Shown: positions 8,688 through 17,919 of the stretch, one piece after another
Layout: the number at the start of each line of letters is the position of its first letter
Position numbering within the stretch: the first letter of the stretch is position 1
Assembly: GCF_018798885.1 (NCBI RefSeq)
Contig: NZ_CP076361.1
Location: forward strand, 3,191,501 to 3,255,500
Source of the DNA: Gemmobacter fulvus
Lineage (GTDB): Bacteria; Pseudomonadota; Alphaproteobacteria; Rhodobacterales; Rhodobacteraceae
Direction of reading: 5' to 3'
Length of the DNA: 64,000 nucleotides
Made by a program: the position numbers and the translations under genes
Notes under the pieces: generated by a model
Databases searched by the model: none
What the model was told of the DNA's origin: nothing
Seen by the model: only the letters and a program-made list of their open reading frames with translations

Positions 8688-9109
8688 AGCGGCTGCTGGT
8701 CGCCGCCCTGCTGACTGTGGCAAGCCCCGCTGCGGCAGAGGATGTGACCGATTCCCCCGGTGCGATCCTGCGCTGGCTCGACAAGATGACGGGCGAGACG
8801 GCGGATATCGAACTCAGCCGCGGGCAGGCTGCCGTTTCAGGACGGCTGACCATTCAGTTGGATGAATGTCGTTATCCCAGCGCGAACCCGGCCTCCAATG
8901 CCTATGCCCATCTGACGATCATGGAAAAGGGCAAGGCGGATCCGGCCTTTACCGGCTGGATGGTCGCCTCCAGCCCGGCGCTCTCGGCGCTGGAACACCC
9001 GCGTTACGATGTCTGGGTGCTGCGCTGCCTGACGCCCGGCGCACCTCAGATCGAGGATATGCCGGAGCCGGAAGAGGGCGAAGAGATTATCGCGCCGCAA
9101 GAGGGCTGA
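8684..9109 (+). CDS. DUF2155 domain secreted protein
   Basis: This 141-residue protein has a signal peptide (1-18, ending SPAAA-ED) and a DUF2155 domain: AILRWLDKMTGE, then LDECRYP, FTGWMVASSPALSALEHPRYDVWVLRC. The two cysteines (in DECRYP and VLRC) could pair in the periplasm. The function is unknown. The gene is translationally coupled to the MlaD-like gene. Its last 64 bases overlap, on the opposite strand, the 3' end of aat. Confidence 0.88.
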   Translation: MKRLLVAALLTVASPAAAEDVTDSPGAILRWLDKMTGETADIELSRGQAAVSGRLTIQLDECRYPSANPASNAYAHLTIMEKGKADPAFTGWMVASSPALSALEHPRYDVWVLRCLTPGAPQIEDMPEPEEGEEIIAPQEG

Positions 9110-9702
9110 TAGAGGGGCGGGGCAAACTCTGCCTGGCCCTGCAACGCCGTTTGCAACCTGTCCTGATACGCGGCCCGCGGGATCTCGATCCCGCCCAGCG
9201 TGGCCAGATGCGGTGTCAGGAACTGGGTGTCGCACAGGATGAATCCGCCCGCCCGCAGCCGGTGCATCAGCCAGGCCAGCACGATCTTTGACGCCGATCT
9301 GCGGCGCGAAAACATGCTTTCGGCAAAAAAGGCCTGCCCCAGCGCCACGCCATAGACACCACCAACCAGACGGCCCTCCTCCCACATCTCCAGACTATGC
9401 GCGAAGCCGCGCTGGTGCAGCGCCAGATACAGCGCGAAGATGCGGTCGTTGATCCAGGTGCTGTCGCGGTCGGCGCAGCCTGCCACCACGGCTTCAAAGG
9501 CGGTATTGGCGCGGATGTCATAGCCGCCGCGCAGGATCTCGCGCCGGAGGCTGCGCGAGATGTGAAACCCGTCCAGAGGCAAGATGCCACGCCGACGTGG
9601 ATCGACCCAATGCAGCGTGGGATCAGTGGCGCTTTCCGCCATCGGAAACACACCGGCGGCATAGGCCCGCAGCAGCAATTCGGGGGTGATGACCTGATCC
9701 AT
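9046..9702 (-). CDS. aat: Leucyl/phenylalanyl-tRNA--protein transferase
   Basis: This 218-residue enzyme adds Leu or Phe from aminoacyl-tRNA to basic N-termini and so marks proteins for ClpAPS degradation (N-end rule). Family marks are LLLRAYAAGVFPM, WVDPRRRGILPL, the core GGVYGVALGQAFFAESMFSR, ASKIVLAWL and DTQFLTPHLATLGG. It lies 35 bases after accC on the same strand. The start at 9702 gives the usual length; Shine-Dalgarno complementarity is weak. The C-terminal 20 residues are Ser/Pro-rich and encoded within the DUF2155 gene on the other strand. Confidence 0.95.
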   Translation of the reverse strand: MDQVITPELLLRAYAAGVFPMAESATDPTLHWVDPRRRGILPLDGFHISRSLRREILRGGYDIRANTAFEAVVAGCADRDSTWINDRIFALYLALHQRGFAHSLEMWEEGRLVGGVYGVALGQAFFAESMFSRRRSASKIVLAWLMHRLRAGGFILCDTQFLTPHLATLGGIEIPRAAYQDRLQTALQGQAEFAPPLYQPSCGAIISSPSSGSGISSI

Positions 9703-9736
9703 CAGATGAAAAGGGCGCCCGAAGGCGCCCACTCCC

Positions 9737-11083
9737 TTAGCCGAACTGGCTTTCCAGCCATTTTTCCAGCCAGTGAATGTTGTATTCGCCGCTTTGCACA
9801 TCCGGCTCGGCCAGCAGGGCATGGAACAGCGGCACCGTGGTATCGACCCCATCCACGATCAGCTCTCCCAACGCGCGGCGCAGACGGGCCAGCGCCTCGG
9901 GCCGGTCGCGGCCATGCACGATCAGCTTGCCGATCAGGCTGTCGTAATAGGGCGGGATCGAATAGCCGCCATACAGCGCCGAATCCATCCGCACCCCCAA
10001 CCCGCCGGGGGCGTGGAACACCCGCACCTTGCCGGGGCAGGGCGAGAAGTTCGGCAGCTTTTCGGCGTTGATGCGGACTTCGATGGCGTGGCCGTTGATC
10101 TCCAGCTCGTCCTGCGTGAAGGACATCGGCAGGCCCGATGCGACGCGGATCTGTTCGCGCACCAGATCAACGCCAAAGATGGCTTCCGTCACCGGATGTT
10201 CCACCTGAAGGCGGGTGTTCATCTCGATGAAATAGAACTCGCCATCCTCATAGAGGAACTCCACCGTGCCCGCGCCGATATAGTTGATCTTGGCCACGGC
10301 ATCGGCACAGACCTTGCCGATCTTCGCCCGCATCTCGGGCGTGATGCAAGGGCCCGGCGCTTCTTCGAACACCTTCTGGTGGCGGCGCTGCAACGAGCAG
10401 TCCCGCTCGCCCAAATGGACGGCATTGCCCTTGCCATCACCAAACACCTGAATTTCGATATGGCGCGGCTTTTGCAGGTATTTCTCGATATAGACTTCGT
10501 CATTGCCGAAGGCGTTTTTCGCCTCGGACCGCGCGGTGCGGAAGGCCACTTCCAGTTCTTCGGCATTGCGCGCGACCTTCATGCCGCGCCCGCCGCCGCC
10601 TGCGGTGGCCTTGATGATCACCGGAAAGCCGATGCTGGCCGCCACACCGATGGCGGTTTCAAAATCGGGCACGCCGCCTTCAGAGCCCGGCACGACCGGA
10701 ATCCCCAGCGCCTTGGCGGTTTCCTTGGCGGTGATCTTGTCGCCCATGATGCGGATATGTTCCGCCGACGGGCCGATGAAGGTCAGGCCGTGATCTTCCA
10801 GCGCCTGCGCAAAGCTGGCGTTTTCCGACAGGAAACCATAGCCCGGATGCACCGCCTGCGCGCCGGTGATTTCGCAGGCAGAAATGATCGCGGCCTTGCT
10901 CAGATAGCTGTCAGACGACGGGGCCGGGCCGATGCAGACGGATTCATCCGCCATGCGCACATGCATCGCGTCGCTGTCGGCGGTGGAATGGACGGCGACC
11001 GATTTGATCCCCATTTCCTGACAGGCGCGGATCACCCGCAGCGCGATTTCACCGCGATTGGCGATCAGGATCTTCTCGAACAT
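9737..11083 (-). CDS. accC: Acetyl-CoA carboxylase, biotin carboxylase subunit
   Basis: This 448-residue ATP-grasp enzyme carboxylates the biotin on AccB as the first step of fatty-acid synthesis. Seen are the N-terminal [20 protein letters not shown], the glycine-rich ATP loop [12 protein letters not shown], and [17 protein letters not shown]. The catalytic segment is [17 protein letters not shown]. The frame extends 9 bases upstream to a TTG, but the ATG at 11083 matches the usual start and length. It lies 19 bases after accB and is co-transcribed with it. Confidence 0.98.
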   Translation of the reverse strand: MFEKILIANRGEIALRVIRACQEMGIKSVAVHSTADSDAMHVRMADESVCIGPAPSSDSYLSKAAIISACEITGAQAVHPGYGFLSENASFAQALEDHGLTFIGPSAEHIRIMGDKITAKETAKALGIPVVPGSEGGVPDFETAIGVAASIGFPVIIKATAGGGGRGMKVARNAEELEVAFRTARSEAKNAFGNDEVYIEKYLQKPRHIEIQVFGDGKGNAVHLGERDCSLQRRHQKVFEEAPGPCITPEMRAKIGKVCADAVAKINYIGAGTVEFLYEDGEFYFIEMNTRLQVEHPVTEAIFGVDLVREQIRVASGLPMSFTQDELEINGHAIEVRINAEKLPNFSPCPGKVRVFHAPGGLGVRMDSALYGGYSIPPYYDSLIGKLIVHGRDRPEALARLRRALGELIVDGVDTTVPLFHALLAEPDVQSGEYNIHWLEKWLESQFG

Positions 11084-11102
11084 CTGGGTCAAGGCGCGGC
11101 CC

Positions 11103-11597
11103 TCACTCGATGATCATCAGGGGGGCGCCGTATTCCACCGGATTGCCATCGGCCACCAGAATCCGCTTCACCACACCGGCGCGCGGGGCTGGGATATGGT
11201 TCATGGTCTTCATCGCTTCGATGATCAGCACGGTCTGGCCTTCGGTGACAGTGGCACCCACCGTGGCAAAGGGCGTGGCCCCCGGTTCGGCGGCCAGATA
11301 GACGGTGCCGACCATGGGCGAGGTCACGGCACCCGGATGCTGCGCCGGATCTTCGGCGGGGGCGGCTGCGGCTGCCGCCGGGGCGGCAGCGGCGGATTGC
11401 GGCGCTGCCATCATCATGGGCTGGGGGGCCGCCATCGTGGTGGTCACGATGTTGGATTGTTTCACGACACGCACATCGAGGCTGTCATCCTCGCCATATT
11501 CGCGCTTCACCGACAGCTCTGTCAGATCGTTCTTGTTCAGAAGCTCGGCCAGCGCCTGAATGAAGGCAACATCGGCATCGGGGGAGTGTTTGCTCAT
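11103..11597 (-). CDS. accB: Acetyl-CoA carboxylase biotin carboxyl carrier protein
   Basis: This 164-residue carrier has an N-terminal helical region (1-50), an Ala/Pro-rich flexible linker (about 55-90) and a biotinyl domain. The biotin site is Lys130 in EAMKTMN; the usual form is EAMKMMN, so Met-to-Thr at +1 is a minor variation. It carries carboxybiotin from AccC to the transferase. The start at 11597 follows AAGAGGATGGT. Confidence 0.97.
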   Translation of the reverse strand: MSKHSPDADVAFIQALAELLNKNDLTELSVKREYGEDDSLDVRVVKQSNIVTTTMAAPQPMMMAAPQSAAAAPAAAAAAPAEDPAQHPGAVTSPMVGTVYLAAEPGATPFATVGATVTEGQTVLIIEAMKTMNHIPAPRAGVVKRILVADGNPVEYGAPLMIIE

Positions 11598-11677
11598 ACC
11601 ATCCTCTTCGTGTGGTGTCTGGCGTCCGGGGGCTGCGGCCATGATAGCGCAAGCAGTCCCCGCCAGGGCTGGGGGTG

Positions 11678-11706
11678 GTTATACGCCAGCCTTACGGGGG
11701 TGAAAA
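11678..11706 (-). promoter_or_regulatory. Possible accB promoter
   Basis: On the minus strand TTTTCA (-35) and TATAAC (-10) are separated by 17 bases, about 80 bases before the accB start. Only the -10 is a good match. The remainder of the 280-base gap to preT holds an AT-rich stretch near 11800-11870 that must contain the preT promoter. Confidence 0.35.
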
Positions 11707-11877
11707 GCACGGATATGCGGGCCGGAATGTCCAGTTTGCAGGCAGTTTGTCGGGCCGTGCCCGAAACACGGGCAGGGCATCGGAATTTTTGCCGCGCCGA
11801 AAATTTACCGATTGATAAAAAATTGACCTGTGGCAGACTGAGGGCAATCAAAAAAGCAAAAAAGGGAGGTTACGACC

Positions 11878-13206
11878 TTGACCAACAGCCAGCTGACGCC
11901 CGGCATCGCGCCGGGACGCCTGCCCGCCACCGCCTATGCCGAAAACTTCAGCGACCACACGCCGCCGCTGGACCGGCACGAGGCGCGGGTGGCGGCGGAC
12001 AGATGTTATTTCTGCCATGACGCGCCCTGCATGACGGCGTGCCCCACCTCGATCGACATTCCGCTGTTCATTCGCCAGATCGCCACCGGCACGCCGGATG
12101 CGGCGGCGAAAACCATCTTCGCGCAGAACATCCTCGGCGGCATGTGCGCTCGCGTCTGCCCGACCGAGACCCTGTGCGAAGAGGTCTGCGTACGCGAGGT
12201 GGCCGAAGGCAAGCCGGTGGAGATCGGCCGCCTGCAACGCTTTGCCACCGACACGCTGATGGGCAAGGGCGTGCATCCCTTCACCCGCGCTGCCGCCACC
12301 GGCAAGACGGTGGCGGTGGTCGGGGCAGGCCCGGCGGGTCTGGCCTGCGCGCACCGGCTGGCGCTGAAGGGCCATACGGTGGTGGTGCTGGAACGCCGCG
12401 CCAAGGCGGGCGGGCTGAATGAATATGGCATCGCCACCTACAAGACGACCAATGATTTCGCCCAGAAAGAGGTCGACTGGCTGCTCAAGATCGGTGGCAT
12501 CACGATCCGCAATGGGGTGACGCTGGGCCGCGATGTGATGCTGGGCGATCTGCTGGCGCAATATGATGCGGTGTTTCTGGCCATCGGTCTGGCCGGGGTG
12601 AATGCCTTGCGGGCGGCGGGCGAAGATCTGTCGGGCGTGCAGAATGCCGTCGATTTCATCGCCGATCTGCGGCAGGCGCCGGATCGGGCCGCCGTGCCGG
12701 TGGGCCGCGACGTGGTGGTGATCGGTGGCGGCATGACGGCGGTGGATGCTGCCGTGCAGTCCAAGCTGCTGGGCGCGGAAAACGTGACCATCGTTTATCG
12801 CCGGGGCAAGGACCGGATGTCGGCCTCGGACTATGAACAGGATCACGCTACGCAAAGCGGCGTGCGCATCATCTATGGCGCAGCACCGCTGCGCGTGATC
12901 GGCGACGGCGCGGTGCAGGCGGTGGAGTTTGCCTATACGCAGGAGGGCGATGCCGGGCTGGTGCTGTCGCAGGAAACCTTCACCCTGAAGGCGGATCAAC
13001 TGTTCAAGGCGATTGGCCAGACCCTCGCCGGGGTGCCGGACGGGCTTGCCGTCAGCGGCGGCAAACTGTCGGCGCAGCCGGGGCAGAAGCTCTGGGCCGG
13101 GGGCGATTGCGCGGCGGGGGGCGAAGATTTGACCGTCACAGCCGTGGCCGAAGGCCGCGATGCTGCCGAAGCGATTCATGCAAGCCTGATGGGGGCGGCG
13201 GGCTGA
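11878..13206 (+). CDS. preT: NAD(P)-dependent dihydropyrimidine dehydrogenase, flavin/Fe-S subunit PreT
   Basis: This 442-residue subunit takes electrons from NAD(P)H and passes them through FAD and Fe-S clusters to PreA, which reduces uracil or thymine. The N-terminal Fe-S domain has CYFCHDAPCMTACP and GGMCARVCPTETLCEEVC. Two Rossmann motifs follow: VAVVGAGPAGLACAHRLAL (FAD) and VVVIGGGMTAVDAA (NAD(P)H). A C-terminal LWAGGDCAAGG segment closes the FAD site. The start codon is TTG, supported by GGGAGG nine bases upstream; no ATG fits. It is followed after 25 bases by preA. Confidence 0.95.
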   Translation: MTNSQLTPGIAPGRLPATAYAENFSDHTPPLDRHEARVAADRCYFCHDAPCMTACPTSIDIPLFIRQIATGTPDAAAKTIFAQNILGGMCARVCPTETLCEEVCVREVAEGKPVEIGRLQRFATDTLMGKGVHPFTRAAATGKTVAVVGAGPAGLACAHRLALKGHTVVVLERRAKAGGLNEYGIATYKTTNDFAQKEVDWLLKIGGITIRNGVTLGRDVMLGDLLAQYDAVFLAIGLAGVNALRAAGEDLSGVQNAVDFIADLRQAPDRAAVPVGRDVVVIGGGMTAVDAAVQSKLLGAENVTIVYRRGKDRMSASDYEQDHATQSGVRIIYGAAPLRVIGDGAVQAVEFAYTQEGDAGLVLSQETFTLKADQLFKAIGQTLAGVPDGLAVSGGKLSAQPGQKLWAGGDCAAGGEDLTVTAVAEGRDAAEAIHASLMGAAG

Positions 13207-13231
13207 CGCCTGCCAGAAGGAGACACGCACA

Positions 13232-14533
13232 ATGGCCAATCTCACCACGAATTTCATCGGGATCAAATCTCCCAACCCGTTCTGGCTCGCCTCGGCCCCG
13301 CCGACCGACAAGGAGGTCAATGTCCGCCGCGCCTTCGAGGCGGGCTGGGGCGGGGTGGTCTGGAAGACCCTCGGCTCCGAAGGGCCGCCGGTCGTCAATG
13401 TCAACGGCCCGCGCTATGGCGCGATCTGGGGCGCGGATCGTCGTCTGCTCGGGTTGAACAATATCGAACTGATCACCGACCGCCCGCTGGAGGTGAACCT
13501 GCGCGAAATCAAATCGGTGAAGCGCGATTACAAGGACCGGGCGCTGATCATCAGCCTGATGGTGCCCTGCGACGAGGAATCGTGGAAAGACATCCTCGCC
13601 CGGATCGAGGATACCGAAGCCGACGGGGTGGAGCTGAACTTCGGCTGTCCGCATGGCATGGCGGAACGCGGCATGGGCTCGGCCGTGGGGCAGGTGCCCG
13701 AATATATCGAAATGGTCACCCGCTGGGTCAAGCAATACAGCCGGATGCCCTGTATCGTGAAGCTGACACCCAATATCACCGATGTGCGCAAACCCGCCGA
13801 GGCGGCAAAGCGCGGTGGGGCGGATGCGGTCAGCCTGATCAACACCATCAACTCGATCACCGCCGTCGATCTGGACGATTTCGCACCAGAGCCGACGATT
13901 GACGGCAAGGGCACCCATGGCGGCTATTGCGGCCCGGCGGTCAAACCCATTGCGCTGAACATGGTGGCCGAGATTGCCCGCTCGCGCGAAACGGCGGGGA
14001 TCCCGATCTCGGGTATCGGCGGTGTGACCACCTGGCGCGATGCGGCGGAGTTCATGGCGCTTGGCGCGGGCAATGTGCAGGTCTGCACCGCCGCGATGAC
14101 CTACGGCTTCAAGGTTGTGCAGGAAATGATCTCGGGCCTGTCGGATTACATGGACCGCAAGGGCTTTACTGACACGTCCGAACTGGTGGGCCGCGCGGTG
14201 CCAAATGTCACCGACTGGCAGTTCCTCAATCTGAACTATGTCACCAAGGCCCATATCAGCCAGGATGACTGCATCAAATGCGGGCGCTGCTATATCGCCT
14301 GCGAGGATACCAGCCATCAGGCCATCGCGATGAGCGCCGACCGCACCTTCACCGTCAAGGATGACGAATGCGTGGCCTGCAACCTCTGCGTCAATGTCTG
14401 CCCGGTGGAGAATTGCATTACCATGGTGCAGATGCCCAAAGGCGCCACCGATCCGCGCACCGGGGCCGTGGTGGGCGATTATGCCAACTGGACGACCCAT
14501 CCCAACAACCCGTCCTCGCACGCGGCAGAGTGA
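13232..14533 (+). CDS. preA: NAD-dependent dihydropyrimidine dehydrogenase, catalytic subunit PreA
   Basis: This 433-residue subunit has an FMN-binding TIM-barrel domain of the dihydroorotate dehydrogenase type (about 1-310), with VELNFGCPHGM, VKLTPNITD and GIGGVTTWRDAAEF. A C-terminal ferredoxin domain has two 4Fe-4S motifs, CIKCGRCYIAC and CVACNLCVNVCP. It reduces uracil/thymine to the dihydro forms, step 1 of reductive pyrimidine breakdown. In my by-eye alignment the loop that carries the catalytic Cys in mammalian DPD reads GMGSAVGQ here, with no Cys. AGAAGGAG precedes the ATG. The steps-2-to-4 enzymes are at 17.9 and 59-62 kb. Confidence 0.96.
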   Translation: MANLTTNFIGIKSPNPFWLASAPPTDKEVNVRRAFEAGWGGVVWKTLGSEGPPVVNVNGPRYGAIWGADRRLLGLNNIELITDRPLEVNLREIKSVKRDYKDRALIISLMVPCDEESWKDILARIEDTEADGVELNFGCPHGMAERGMGSAVGQVPEYIEMVTRWVKQYSRMPCIVKLTPNITDVRKPAEAAKRGGADAVSLINTINSITAVDLDDFAPEPTIDGKGTHGGYCGPAVKPIALNMVAEIARSRETAGIPISGIGGVTTWRDAAEFMALGAGNVQVCTAAMTYGFKVVQEMISGLSDYMDRKGFTDTSELVGRAVPNVTDWQFLNLNYVTKAHISQDDCIKCGRCYIACEDTSHQAIAMSADRTFTVKDDECVACNLCVNVCPVENCITMVQMPKGATDPRTGAVVGDYANWTTHPNNPSSHAAE

Positions 14534-14549
14534 GGCGGGTTGCATGACG

Positions 14550-14583
14550 GGGCAGGGCGGGGTCATCCCGCCTTGCCCTTTTC
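14550..14583 (+). terminator. Intrinsic terminator of preT-preA
   Basis: GGGCAGGGCGGG pairs with CCCGCCTTGCCC (12 bp, one G-T pair and one A-T) around GTCAT, followed by TTTT. It ends 10 bases before the stop of the converging kup. Confidence 0.8.
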
Positions 14584-14592
14584 CGCCCGGTG

Positions 14593-16482
14593 TCAGATCG
14601 TCAGTTGCTGGCCAAGCTCGATCACCCGATTGGTGGGCAGGCGGTAAAACTCGGTCGCATTGGTCGCGCCCTTGGTCATCGAGATGAACAGCTTTTCCTG
14701 CCATGTCGGCAGCCCTTCGCCCTTGGCCGACCGGAAACTGCGGTGGTTCAGAAAGAACGAGGTGGTCATGATGTCGAACTTCTCGCCCTGTTTGCGCGCC
14801 AGTGCCAGCGCCCGCGGCACATTGGGATCCTCCAGATAACCGAAGGTCAGATGGATGCGCAGAAACCTGTCGTTGATGCGTTCCAGACGGATCCGGTCGA
14901 CCTCGGCCACCTCGGGGATGGGGGCGGTTGTGACGGTGACGATGAAGTTCTTTTTGTGCAGCACCCGGTTGTGTTTCAGATTGTGCAGCAGCGCAGGCGG
15001 CGCCATTTCGGGATCGGCGGTCAGAAAGACGGCGGTGCCTGGTGCCTCCAGCGGATGCGATTTTTCCAGCATCCGCAGCAGGCTGTCGAATTCGATTGAG
15101 GAGGCGCGGGATTTGCGCTTCACATGCGCGGTGCCGCGCACCCATGTCCACATCATCAGGCACAGCAGCGCGGCCAGCAGGATCGGGATATAACCGCCAT
15201 CCACCACCTTGGTCAGGTTTGCGGCCAGAAACAGCCCTTCCAGCAGGATCAGCGGCAGCATCACCAGCAGCGTCAGCGACAGCGGCCATTTCCAGGCGCG
15301 GTGCAGCAGGAAGATGGCGAGGATCGAGGTGATGACCATATCGCCGGTGACGGCGATGCCATAGGCGCTGGCCAGATTGGTGGAGGATCCGAAGGCCAGA
15401 ACCAGCGTCACCACCCCCATCGCGAGGATGGAGTTGATCTTGGGCATGTAGATCTGCCCATATTGCGTCTCTGACGTGTGGCGGATCTGCATCCGCGGCA
15501 GCAGCCCCATCTGCACCGCCTGTTTCGCCACCGAAAACGCGCCCGAGATCACCGCCTGGCTGGCAATGACCGTCGCCGCCGTGGCCAGCAGCACCAAGGG
15601 CAGCAACAGCCAGTCCGGGGCCAGCAGGAAAAACGGATTGCGGGCGGTTTCGGGATGCGCCAGCACCATCGCGCCCTGCCCGAGATACGACAGGGTCAGC
15701 GCCGGAAACACCAGAATCCCCCAGGCCAGCCGGATCGGCTTGCGCCCGAAATGCCCCATATCGGTATACAGCGCCTCGCCACCCGTCACCGCCAGAAACA
15801 CCGAGCCCAGAACGATGAACGACGCCAGCCCGTTCTCCACCAGAAACCCCGCCGCATGCAGCGGGTTCAGCGCCGCCAGAATGCTCAGATCATCGCGGAT
15901 ATGGCTCAGTCCCAGCGCGGCCATGGTCAGGAACCACAGGATCATGATCGGGCCGAACAGCGCCGAGACGGCCTCGGTGCCGCGCGATTGCACGGCAAAC
16001 AGCCCGATGATGATCACCAGCGTGATCGGCACGACATAATCCGACAGGCCGGGGGCCACCAAGGCGCTGCCTTCAACTGCCGACAGCACCGACATGGCCG
16101 GCGTGATGATGGCATCGCCGAAAAACAGCGAAATGCCCACCGCGCCAAAGGCGATCAGCCAGGTGGGCCGACTGTTCAGCGCGCGTTGCACCAATGCGAC
16201 CAGCGACAGGGTGCCGCCTTCGCCATTGTTGTCGGCGCGCATGATCAGCAGCACATATTTCAGGCTGACGATCAGGATCAGGGTCCAGACCAGCAATGAA
16301 ATCACGCCCAGCACATCGGCCCGTGTCAGGCCGTCATGGCTGGCGGCGTGCAGCGATTCCCGCATCGCATACAGCGGGCTCGTGCCGATATCGCCATAGA
16401 CCACGCCAATCGCCCCCAGCGTGAGCTTTGCCAAAGATCCGTGCGCGTGGGGAGGGTGGTCGCCTTGGGCAGCTTGCGACAC
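14593..16482 (-). CDS. kup: Potassium uptake protein Kup
   Basis: This 629-residue K+/H+ symporter of the KUP/HAK/KT family has about 12 membrane helices followed by a C-terminal cytoplasmic domain (about 440-629). Marks are GAIGVVYGDIGTSPLYA near the N-terminus and the pore-region GGEALYTDMGHFGR. It is full length. The start is taken as GTG at 16482, giving the typical short polar N-terminus before the first helix. The ribosome binding site is weak, so the exact start is uncertain. Confidence 0.95.
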   Translation of the reverse strand: MSQAAQGDHPPHAHGSLAKLTLGAIGVVYGDIGTSPLYAMRESLHAASHDGLTRADVLGVISLLVWTLILIVSLKYVLLIMRADNNGEGGTLSLVALVQRALNSRPTWLIAFGAVGISLFFGDAIITPAMSVLSAVEGSALVAPGLSDYVVPITLVIIIGLFAVQSRGTEAVSALFGPIMILWFLTMAALGLSHIRDDLSILAALNPLHAAGFLVENGLASFIVLGSVFLAVTGGEALYTDMGHFGRKPIRLAWGILVFPALTLSYLGQGAMVLAHPETARNPFFLLAPDWLLLPLVLLATAATVIASQAVISGAFSVAKQAVQMGLLPRMQIRHTSETQYGQIYMPKINSILAMGVVTLVLAFGSSTNLASAYGIAVTGDMVITSILAIFLLHRAWKWPLSLTLLVMLPLILLEGLFLAANLTKVVDGGYIPILLAALLCLMMWTWVRGTAHVKRKSRASSIEFDSLLRMLEKSHPLEAPGTAVFLTADPEMAPPALLHNLKHNRVLHKKNFIVTVTTAPIPEVAEVDRIRLERINDRFLRIHLTFGYLEDPNVPRALALARKQGEKFDIMTTSFFLNHRSFRSAKGEGLPTWQEKLFISMTKGATNATEFYRLPTNRVIELGQQLTI

Positions 16483-16528
16483 GATGTTGGCTCACAGCTA
16501 GGGAACGCAAGCCTGTGCTGTATCTGGT

Positions 16529-16957
16529 TCACGGCCCGCTCACAAGCGTGTCACCGGGTTGTGCTGCACTGCCGCATCCATCTGATACCGGCCCGCCACA
16601 GCCCCTGATCATCCCGCCCTCGCGGCCTGGCCCGTAAGGCGGCATCTGCGAGGCTTCAAGCGAAAGATCACCCTTTTCCGGCAAGAGCACCACCCGCTCG
16701 GCCAGCGATTGCGCCCCGGCCAGCGCCTCGGCGGCCTCGTCATAGGCGTGCAGCGCGTGGCGGTGCAAAGTGGCGGCATCGCTTTGGTCGGGCGGCGCGG
16801 CAAAGACCGGCGGCGCGCTTGGCGGCATCGGCGCGGGCAGGGGCGGTGCTGTTGCCGTCTGACCGGCCAGACCGGGGAAACCGGACGCGCCCATATGTGT
16901 CTGAAGCGCCGACCCCGGCGGCAGCGCCACGCGCGGCCCTGTTATGGAAAGATCCAT
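16529..16957 (-). CDS. Hypothetical protein, Pro/Ala-rich
   Basis: Not recognised. It is 142 residues with no signal peptide or membrane segment. The Pro/Ala-rich first half (about 10-60) is followed by a likely helix HRHALHAYDEAAEALAGAQS. The last 35 residues are Gly-rich and look less constrained. Codon use resembles its neighbours. The ATG at 16957 has GAAGGA eight bases upstream, the main evidence that it is a real gene. It lies between kup and the RutR-type regulator, all on the minus strand. Confidence 0.5.
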   Translation of the reverse strand: MDLSITGPRVALPPGSALQTHMGASGFPGLAGQTATAPPLPAPMPPSAPPVFAAPPDQSDAATLHRHALHAYDEAAEALAGAQSLAERVVLLPEKGDLSLEASQMPPYGPGREGGMIRGCGGPVSDGCGSAAQPGDTLVSGP

Positions 16958-17062
16958 TGCCACATCCTTCACGCCAAAGAATGCCCCCGCCTGATCTTAC
17001 CGCAGATCGCCACCCGCCTCAGCCGGTTTCGTGGTAAACACCGCGCGGAATATCTAAGATTT

Positions 17063-17683
17063 TCAGATCCCTGTCGTCAGGCTGCGCCGGAACAGGCTGA
17101 TCAGGAAATCCTCGGCTTGCGCGAAATGCGCATCGCCCTGCGCCCCCAGCACCGCCCGCACCTGCACATCGAAATCGGCGTAATGCTGCGTGGTGGCCCA
17201 GATCGAGAAGATCAGGTGATGCGGTTCCAGCTGCGCCAGCTTGCCCTGCGCCATCCATCCGGCAATCACATCGGCCTTTTCATCGACCAGCGGCTTCAGT
17301 TCTTCGGTGAAGGCGGCCTGAATGCGCGGCGCGCCTTGCAGGATCTCATTGGCAAACAGCCTGCTTTCGCGCGGGAAATCGCGGCTCAGCTCCAGCTTGC
17401 GGCGGATGTAATCCAGAATCTCCTCGACCGGATCCCCCGCCGGATCCAGTTCGCGCAGCGGATCCAGCCAGACCTTCATCAGCCGCGCAATCAGCGCCGC
17501 ATGGATCGCCTCTTTCGAGGGGAAATAATACAGCAGATTTGGCTTCGACAGCCCGGCCCCCTCGGCAATCTGATCCAGAGTGGCACCACGGAATCCCTGC
17601 TGCGAAAACACTTCCAGCGCCGCCTCCAGAATCGCTTCGGAATTCTTCTGCTGGATCCGGGTCTGCGCTTTCGGTCGGCTCAT
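17063..17683 (-). CDS. rutR: RutR-type TetR regulator of pyrimidine catabolism
   Basis: This 206-residue TetR-family protein has its DNA-binding domain at about 14-62, with ILEAALEVFSQQGF, TLDQIAEGAGLSKPNLLYYFPSKE. The ligand domain carries the RutR-type C-terminal signature LIDEK/GWMAQGKLAQLEPHHLIF and IWATTQHYADF. E. coli RutR senses uracil and thymine and binds TTGACCANNTGGTCAA. A matching palindrome sits in the gap between this gene and the divergent beta-alanine aminotransferase, so it probably controls that gene and itself. GGAG lies 6 bases before the ATG. A second member of the family is at 58.4 kb. Confidence 0.9.
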   Translation of the reverse strand: MSRPKAQTRIQQKNSEAILEAALEVFSQQGFRGATLDQIAEGAGLSKPNLLYYFPSKEAIHAALIARLMKVWLDPLRELDPAGDPVEEILDYIRRKLELSRDFPRESRLFANEILQGAPRIQAAFTEELKPLVDEKADVIAGWMAQGKLAQLEPHHLIFSIWATTQHYADFDVQVRAVLGAQGDAHFAQAEDFLISLFRRSLTTGI

Positions 17684-17855
17684 CAGGGCTCCGTGGATGG
17701 TATTTGATCAAAATGTCGGTTTCAGGCCGCGCCTGACGTGGTTCCCGCATTGAGCGATGCTGCGAAACGCGTCAATATGCAAAGAGTACATGGCGCGCGG
17801 GCGGGTGGGGCCACCCATGGCTTGACGCAGCGGGATGTGCTGATAGCAATGGAAT

Positions 17856-17871
17856 TTGACCGTAGGGTCAA
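17856..17871. promoter_or_regulatory. RutR operator (palindrome TTGACC-N4-GGTCAA)
   Basis: TTGACCGTAGGGTCAA matches the RutR consensus TTGACCANNTGGTCAA at both 6-bp half-sites with the right spacing; only the two inner A/T positions differ. It lies 48 bases before the aminotransferase start and about 170 bases before the rutR start, between the divergent genes. Confidence 0.8.
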
Positions 17872-17919
17872 GGAAATTCGGCCCCCCGCAAGAAGGGATG
17901 GCCCAACCGGGAGAGCCCC

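Noticed and set aside
11823-11838. Possible RutR operator upstream of preT
   Set aside because: Only the left half-site TTGACC is present; the right half does not match GGTCAA. The TTGACC may simply be a -35 element, with a weak AATCAA 17 bases on.
13136-15289. 717-codon minus-strand open frame across preA and the end of kup
   Set aside because: It is a shadow of preA with no recognisable domain. Part of it crosses the convergent terminator region.
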